From Gibbula magus (lineage: Eukaryota > Mollusca > Gastropoda > Trochida > Trochidae): DNA of 64,000 nucleotides. The notes beneath the pieces are model-generated. The model did not search any database. It had not been told where the DNA came from and saw only the letters and a program-made list of their open reading frames with translations. The stretch is from the NCBI GenBank assembly GCA_936450465.1, contig OW388297.1, positions 47,010,130-47,074,129 of the forward strand, written 5' to 3'. Positions 57,961 through 64,000 of the stretch are shown one piece after another. The position numbers and the translations under genes are program-made. The stretch's first letter is position 1, and every line of letters begins with the position of its first letter.

Positions 57961-59845
57961 ATATGAAGTCGACGATCCAGCCCCATATACTATAAAAAAG
58001 TAAAGGGATGTAACGGGGTCAACACCCCATGTCCGTTTGAAATTATATTTCAGAATGTTGTCATCATATTATCATTCAATGTTATATATCACGGCAAAGC
58101 CAATACATTTGTCTTTAAAACAAGCCATCAAACGTAAAAATCGAACGGATAATAACAAGGATATGATTTTTCAAAGCCAAAAATATTAGCACATTGCTCA
58201 TGTAAGCCATTTGCCTGGCCCACCAAAATAATAAAATATTCGCTTGAAAAAATTATTATAAAATACTTTATAATATCCTGTCAGCTAATAGTGACCCAGT
58301 TACAAAGCCCAGTATTTGGTGCATCAGATCGCGCAAGAATTATAACATGAGGGACATTGTATTTGACATACCAGGGATTTTACATTATATCAAGTGTGTT
58401 TCGAAACATCGTTTGTCTAGTAGTCATCCATATTGAATGACCTTGACATTGGTCTATTTTTGGAAACGAAATGATGTCCTAGGGCCTCAAATAGCCCTAT
58501 GACATCATTTCGTTACCAAAAATAGACCAATGCCAAGGTCATTCAATATGGACGTCTCACTATCAAACGATGTTTCGAAACACACTTGAGATCATCTAAA
58601 ATCTCTGGTACGTCAATTACAGTGCACCCCGTGTTATAATTCTTGCGCGATCTGATGCACCAAATACTGGGCTTTGTAACTGGGTCACTATTAGCTGACA
58701 GGATATTATAAAGTATTTTATAATAATTATACCCCCGCTACGAAGTAGTCGGGGGTATATAGCGCTCAGCGCGTCCGTCCGTCCGTCCGTCCGGAACACT
58801 TTTGGTTCCGCTCATAACTCAAATACTACTTGTTCAATTGTTATGAAACTTTATACATGTACACTTTATGGTCCCTAGATGTGCCTTTTCTATGTTTCAC
58901 TCAGATTCCATGAATATTTTATCAGATTTTCCACTTTTAAGCGTCTTTGTGTGCGCATCTATGGTCACACTTTTGGTTCCGCTCATAACTCAAATACTAC
59001 TTGTTCAATTGTTATGAAACTTTATACATGGACACTTTATGGTCCCTAGATGTGCCTTTTCTATGTTTCACTCAGATTCCATGATTATTTTTTTCAGATT
59101 TTCCACTTTTAAGCACAGGGGTTCGAATCGCTGTTTTGACAATATTTTTCAAAATTCAAAATCTCGATTTTTGCTTTCATATACTATTTATATACGATAC
59201 TGTGAGCTCATATTCCAAATTTGAGCGAAATCGGTTAAGAAATAAAGATTTGGGATAAATATACCCGCTATTGATATAAAGACACAAGGGAGGACACTTG
59301 CTCTACGAACTACTGATCGAAAACTGGACTGCCAAACTATTCTAACGTGCAGTTCGATCAATCCTTGCTTTCCTCATAAAATGAGGCATTGAACATATAG
59401 ACAAGTATTTTGGCTTTCTGTGAATCCCAACCAATGTCTCCAACTTCACGCCACATTTGACCACTGACCCTCGCAATGACCCAACCCTCCTTTTTGTACA
59501 TATATGTGGACGACATCGGGAAAACATCGGTTTTTCCGGAAATCACACACGTCTCTTCGCAATCGCTCGGAAATAGAAAACGCCTCCCATTGGTCAATTA
59601 TGACGTGTGAGGATATTATTAATGATGTTTTGCCAGTTTGATGTGTTTATATCGGACATACGTATATGTTATGGGTTAGACATTCCTTTGTTGTGAGTGA
59701 TATTATTTAAGGTATTTATTCGACATGCATATGAAGAATCATTGTTAAAGTTCGTAGCAACTGTCCACGCACATCTCCGATGTGTCAGGTTTATTCTCTC
59801 AGAACTTAAAAGCTTAGGTCCATTTTTCATCAACAGTGTGTTGTG

Positions 59846-60235
59846 AGAAACATTAAAAATCAAATTACCTTTTGATACTAATAAAGAAAGGTAGTGGTAT
59901 TATGGTTGTGTGAAATACTTTGTGTTTTATGGTAAAAATATCATCTGCTCTACAACCTTATATAAATAAGTATGTCATAAAAAAAATTCAATTTCCAGTA
60001 AAGAGTTATCCCCCTTTGCCAATACTGTTCATGTGTTGTGAGAAACATTAAAAATCAAATTACTTTTGGATACTAATAAAGAAAGGTAATGGTATTATGA
60101 TTGTGTGAAATAGTTTATGTTTTATGGTATATCTTTTAACTGCTCTGCAACCTTATATAAAAGAATTATGTACTGATATTTCAATTTACCCAGTAAGAGT
60201 TATCTCCCTTTGCCAATACTTTTCATAAATATTGA
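59846..60235. repeat. Two direct repeats of about 190 bp
   Basis: TTGTGAGAAACATTAAAAATC at 59840 and 60035 begin near-identical stretches that include ACTAATAAAGAAAGGTA, AACCTTATATAAA and GAGTTATC. They lie within the 59114-62199 element. Confidence 0.75.
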
Positions 60236-61202
60236 ACTTCCAGCATCAAAGTACTCAGAAAATAGGTCCATCACACTTATTTTTTGTTCATCATATATTA
60301 TTCTTCAGCGGTACGTTTTCTACAAGTTTTATCATGTTTGGTTCATTATCATTAATTTTTATTCTTGAACAGGACTTTTGAAGAAAATATATAAATAATT
60401 CTGAACCAGAAAATACAGTTGGGACACGTCATGTTTTGAAATTACAATCTCTTTGAAATAATGCTCGTTCCAATCAATGTAATAATGACTGGCCATTTTA
60501 ATCCAAAACAGTACATATTTATGATTTAGAGAAACATCATATTCTGTGACAGTCGATTCTATTATAAAATTCAACAGTCCAACTATACTTTTGAAATTAC
60601 CAGTGCTATTGTGTTTATCAGTTTTCAGTCTTTATTCATATGTATTTTCATGTTTTGGGATTTGTTGAAGTTAAAATGTAAATCAACTGATCTAGAATTT
60701 TCTTGTATTTAAATTCAATGTATTGAATTCAGAAATATTCCTTAAGAATACGAACTACGTTTAAGTTAATTTAATGCAAGTTTTACTGTATATATTACAT
60801 TTATTTGAAACATATCAATATTACCGTTTTCCAAATGCCATAAATCATGGGAAAATATAGTCCCATAATAATTCACCCTTGACTGCCCCAACAACTTGTT
60901 ATATATTTTGCTTGATAAATTAAATTAGAAATGGATAATCGTTTTTAAACACGTATTTTTAATTAGAACATAAGTCAATTATAATTGAAGTGTAATGCAG
61001 GTTTTAAAAAAAAATGAAATACATTTTGTACCCTGCTTCTAATTATTTCTTGTTGATCCATTTCCAACTATTGAAAAAACAAACAGATGTTTGTCAACAC
61101 TGGTGTTTTTGACTATTTTAATGGTATCCCACTAACGATAATTCTTTTCAATAACACGATTTTGTTATTCAAAACATCACGCACAAATTTGGGGATTCAT
61201 TT

Positions 61203-61258
61203 CAGTGGCGGATCCCCCCCCCCCCCCCCCCCTTTCAAAATTCCTGGACCCGCCACTG
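61203..61258. mobile_element. Tiny hAT-type remnant with C-run
   Basis: CAGTGGCGGATCC and GGACCCGCCACTG are inverted ends only 56 bp apart, with a run of about 19 C's between. CATTTC lies beside both ends. The CAGTGGCGGATCC end is typical of hAT elements in animals as I remember them. It is probably an extreme internal deletion. Confidence 0.6.
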
Positions 61259-62439
61259 CATTTCCTAAATCAAAGTAATGAAACTTTACTGTATAAACGT
61301 AGAATTGCAATGGAAATGGAAGTGAATGTTGGCATAATATCATTGAACTGAGAGTGAGATCAAATAACGTGACAGTGAACGGACATAATGTTTATAAAAA
61401 ATATTATTTTCATGGGAAGTGGTTCTTATATAGTTTGTAAATAGGATCGGATACATTTATTTACGGTCGTTGCCTATCAATCGGCACGATGTTCGTCATT
61501 CCACATTTGCAATATTTCCGCATTCGTTTTACGGTGCAACAAAAATAATTGCTTGTGTGTTTAACATTTATCGAACTAATAATTAGAAAACCTAATGATT
61601 TATTTCATTATTTCATTCGATATTTCCATTTCGCAGACAATAACTGACCAAATCATTCGGAATGTAAGTGACTCGCCTTGGCCAAACTGGTAACAGTTAT
61701 CTCCCTTGAGTAAGGGGCGTGGTTAACTGACGTCATAATTGACCAATGGGAGGCGTTTTCTATTTCCGAGCGATTGCGAAAACCGATGTTTTCCCGATGT
61801 CGTCCACATATATGTACAAAAAGGAGGGTTGGGTCATTGCGAGGGTCAGTGGTCAAATGTGGCGTGAAGTTGGAGACATTGGTTGGGATTCACAGAAAGC
61901 CAAAATACTTGTCTATATGTTCAATGCCTCATTTTATGAGGAAAGCAAGGATTGATCGAACTGCACGTTAGAATAGTTTGGCAGTCCAGTTTTCGATCAG
62001 TAGTTCGTAGAGCAAGTGTCCTCCCTTGTGTCTTTATATCAATAGCGGGTATATTTATCCCAAATCTTTATTTCTTAACCGATTTCGCTCAAATTTGGAA
62101 TATGAGCTCACAGTATCGTATATAAATAGTATATGAAAGCAAAAATCGAGATTTTGAATTTTGAAAAATATTGTCAAAACAGCGATTCGAACCCCTGTGC
62201 TTTTAAGCGTCTTTGTGTGCGCGTCTATGCTTACACTTTTGGTTCCGCTCATAACTCAAATACTACTTGTTCAATTGTTATGAAACTTTATACATGTACA
62301 CTTTATGGTCCCTAGATGTGCCTTTTCTATGTTTCCCTCAGATTCCATGATTATTTTTTCAGATTTTCCACTTTTAAGCGTCTTTGTGTGCGCGTCTATG
62401 GTCACACTTTTGGTTCCGCTCATAACTCCAATACAACTT

Positions 62440-63080
62440 GTTTCCAAGAAGGTATTAACACCTCATATACATAGCTTCTTTCTTATAAATCTGGTAAATG
62501 ATTTTGACATGTTCACATTCAAGGTCAAAGGTCAAGGTCATGAGTGTTTTAATTACTACAATAATCCTTGTAAACATGATAACTTCAAACGTTGTTGTGC
62601 TGTCAGGCTCTTATTTGGTATATATCAACTATGGAGATAGACCAAGATTTGAAAAAGTTTTCGCTAAGATCTGTCAAAGGTCAAGGTCACAGCAAGGTCA
62701 CAACTTAAGCATGCTATTGTGAATATGCCTTATGTTAACAATGAACACTTTGAGTCATTGCATGATTGTTATACACAATGAAAAGTAATCAGTGATGGTG
62801 TGACCGTCAAGGTCATGAGATATTGGTTCAGGCCATGTTAATCCTTTGATCCAATTTTGAAATCAGAAATAGGTTTTAAGAACAAACTTGTGAAAAGTGA
62901 CCCCAGTGATGATTCAACTTGTTAGAATAACTTGAATAATGAACAAATTTTGGTCCAAAAAAAATCCCATTTTATTTATGCTGAGGAGAAGGCGGAACAG
63001 GGAAAGGCGAGACCCAAAGTTTCGGACCTGCTCTGCTTTTGCGGTGTCCCGCAAACGCTCTTCTAGTTGTTCAAATGTTA
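62440..63080 (+). repeat. AAGGTCA-rich body of the family-2 element
   Basis: Same order of motifs as 52529-53250: TTGACATGTTCACATTCAAG, GTCAAAGGTCAAGGTCATG, CAAAGGTCAAGGTCACAGC, TTAAGAACAAACTTGTGAAA and TTTCGGACCTGCTCTG. Its place just before the family-2 3' end assigns the other free-standing copies to that family. Confidence 0.7.
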
Positions 63081-63536
63081 CGAAAGCACTTTGACTTTTA
63101 CTTCTAAAACATGCTTAGAGGTGTAATACTTACTCTTCTTTAATAATATATGTTATGGTCTTTTCATACAAAAGTTTAAACATTGATACCCTTTTGCTAT
63201 TTTCAAACATTTCTCTTTGACCAATGTTAATGTAAAAGCGGGGGTATCATAAGTGAGCTTTGCTCACTAATTCTCTTGTTTTTTCAAGCGAATATTTTAT
63301 TATTTTGGTGGGCCAGGCTAATGGCTTACATGAGCAATGTGCTAATATTTTTGGCTTTGAAAAATCATATCCTTGTTATTATCCGTTCGATTTTTACGTT
63401 TGATGGCTTGTTTTAAAGACAAATGTATTGGCTTTGCCGTGATATATAACATTGAATGATAATATGATGACAACATTCTGAAATATAATTTCAAACGGAC
63501 ATGGGGTGTTGACCCCGTTACATCCCTTTACTTTTT

Positions 63537-64000
63537 AGCTCATCAGGCCTGAAAGGCCCGATGGGCTTATGGCATGGCATGGTGTCCGGCGTCCGTCCAT
63601 CCGTCCATCCGTAAACTTTTCGCTTTTTCGACTTCTTCTCCAGAACCAATGATTCCACAGAGCTGAAATTTTATGTGCAGACTCCTTGGCCAATGGGGAT
63701 TCTAAATTGTAGATTTCGTGACCCCATGACCCCAAATGGGGTCACAGGGGTCACATCCTTAAAAACCTATTTTCATCTTCTTCTCGAGTTCCAAAAGGTC
63801 TAGAGAGCTGAAAAGTTGTGTGCAGACTCCTTGACCAATGGGGATTCTAAATTGTAGATTTCGTGACCCTGTGACCCCAAATGGGGTCACCGGGGTCACA
63901 TCCTTAAAAACTTATTTTCATCTTCTTCTCCAGTTCCAAAAGGTCTAGAGAGCTGAAAAGTTGTGTGCAGACTCCTTGGCCAATGGGATATTCTAAATTG
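63537..64000 (+). mobile_element. Helentron-like family 1, cut by the window edge
   Basis: It starts AGCTCATCAGGCCTGAAAGG directly after the T-run that ends the foldback element, then GGCGTCCGTCCATCC and about three core units of about 140 bp. Very close to the 55780 copy. The intact T-run at the other end of the foldback element (57995) shows insertion between T's. Confidence 0.75.

Larger units (their letters stand above)
59114..62199. mobile_element. hAT-like element with about 470-490 bp inverted arms
   Basis: The ends CACAGGGGTTCGAATCGC and GCGATTCGAACCCCTGTG begin arms of 59114-59612 and 61731-62199 that are nearly identical, apart from about 22 extra bases in the left arm. The direct repeat CTTTTAAG (59106-59113 and 62200-62207) is an 8-bp target duplication that fits nTnnnnAn. 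The unbroken sister unit at 58935 (CCACTTTTAAGCGTC) is the empty site. Each arm carries the same open frame (FPMSSTYMYKKEGWVIARVS, SFYEESKD-stop). No transposase. Confidence 0.8.
58729..63280 (+). mobile_element. Helentron-like family 2, 4.55 kb
   Basis: The 5' end ATACCCCCGCTACGAAG folds with GTCGGGGGTATAT, then GCGTCCGTCCGTCCGTCC. Core units of about 173 bp read GTTCCGCTCATAACTCAAAT and TTTATGGTCCCTAGATGTG. Then a long AAGGTCA-rich body follows. The 3' end is GCGGGGGTATC followed by the hairpin AGTGAGC-TTT-GCTCACT (63252-63268) and CTCTTG. The intact left arm of the foldback element (AAAAAATTATTATAAAATAC) proves an insertion between T's, with at most two T's ambiguous. Confidence 0.75.
57992..63536. 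mobile_element. Long foldback element, about 500-bp arms, right arm split
   Basis: The left arm 57992-58485 is the reverse complement of 58494-58728 joined to 63281-63536. The centre reads TAGGGC-CTCAAATA-GCCCTA. The arms differ by few substitutions. No coding region. The right arm is interrupted by the family-2 element (58729-63280), and its outer end abuts a family-1 copy (63537). The outer target duplication cannot be read inside the window. Confidence 0.8.

Noticed and set aside
61087..61278. Open frame with a proline run
   Set aside because: The prolines come from the C-run inside a tiny hAT remnant; nothing supports translation.
59114..62199. Polinton/Maverick
   Set aside because: Long TIRs fit, but the target duplication is 8 bp rather than 6, the element is only 3.1 kb, and no polymerase or integrase is present.

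Overview
The window looks like intergenic or heterochromatin-like DNA from an invertebrate animal, most likely a mollusc. It is AT-rich, has no long intact open reading frame, shows eukaryotic splice signals, and is almost wall to wall with decayed transposable elements. The mollusc call rests on repeat families whose ends read GTCCGTCCGTCC after a GC-rich hairpin, a style I associate with molluscan genomes; it is an inference. I see no intact host gene, no rRNA and no complete tRNA gene.

Layout. 1-20.8 kb: an old, rearranged duplication. Blocks A, B and C near 1-8 kb reappear at 11.8-20.8 kb. They carry decayed Jockey-like LINE reverse transcriptase on the minus strand, a TIR element, a tRNA-derived SINE and later insertions. 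20.9-29.5 kb: a broken PIF/Harbinger transposase, then a hAT element (BED-finger transposase) whose 5' end is split by a 4.5-kb Merlin element with perfect 28-bp TIRs, a broken IS1595-like transposase and a 67-bp tandem array. 29.5-33.3 kb: a decayed two-gene element, with a SWIM/YqaJ nuclease gene on the plus strand facing a DDE transposase on the minus strand, matching the ISL2EU plan as I remember it. 33.3-36.05 kb: a CR1/Rex1-like LINE on the minus strand, interrupted twice. 36.5-43.2 kb: a Mutator-like MITE, a Crypton-type tyrosine recombinase gene split by a hAT element with a clean 8-bp target duplication, an unusual element packed with ACGAAT, a Tc1/mariner relic and a second Harbinger relic.

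43.9-52.5 kb: an 8.6-kb element bounded by TTAA and 15-bp TIRs (Kolobok-like). It carries an unrecognised spliced gene on the minus strand and many nested repeats. 52.5-64 kb: Helentron-like (HINE) repeats. Four families share one architecture: a subterminal GC-rich inverted repeat, a 5' hairpin, a CCGTCC tract, tandem core repeats and a 3' hairpin with a 6-7 bp stem. The right end is nested three deep: a long foldback element, split between T's by a 4.55-kb Helentron-like element, which is itself split by a 3.1-kb long-TIR element with 8-bp target duplication. In several places an unbroken arm or a sister repeat supplies the empty site.

All calls were made by eye from translation and pairing of repeats. 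No database was searched.
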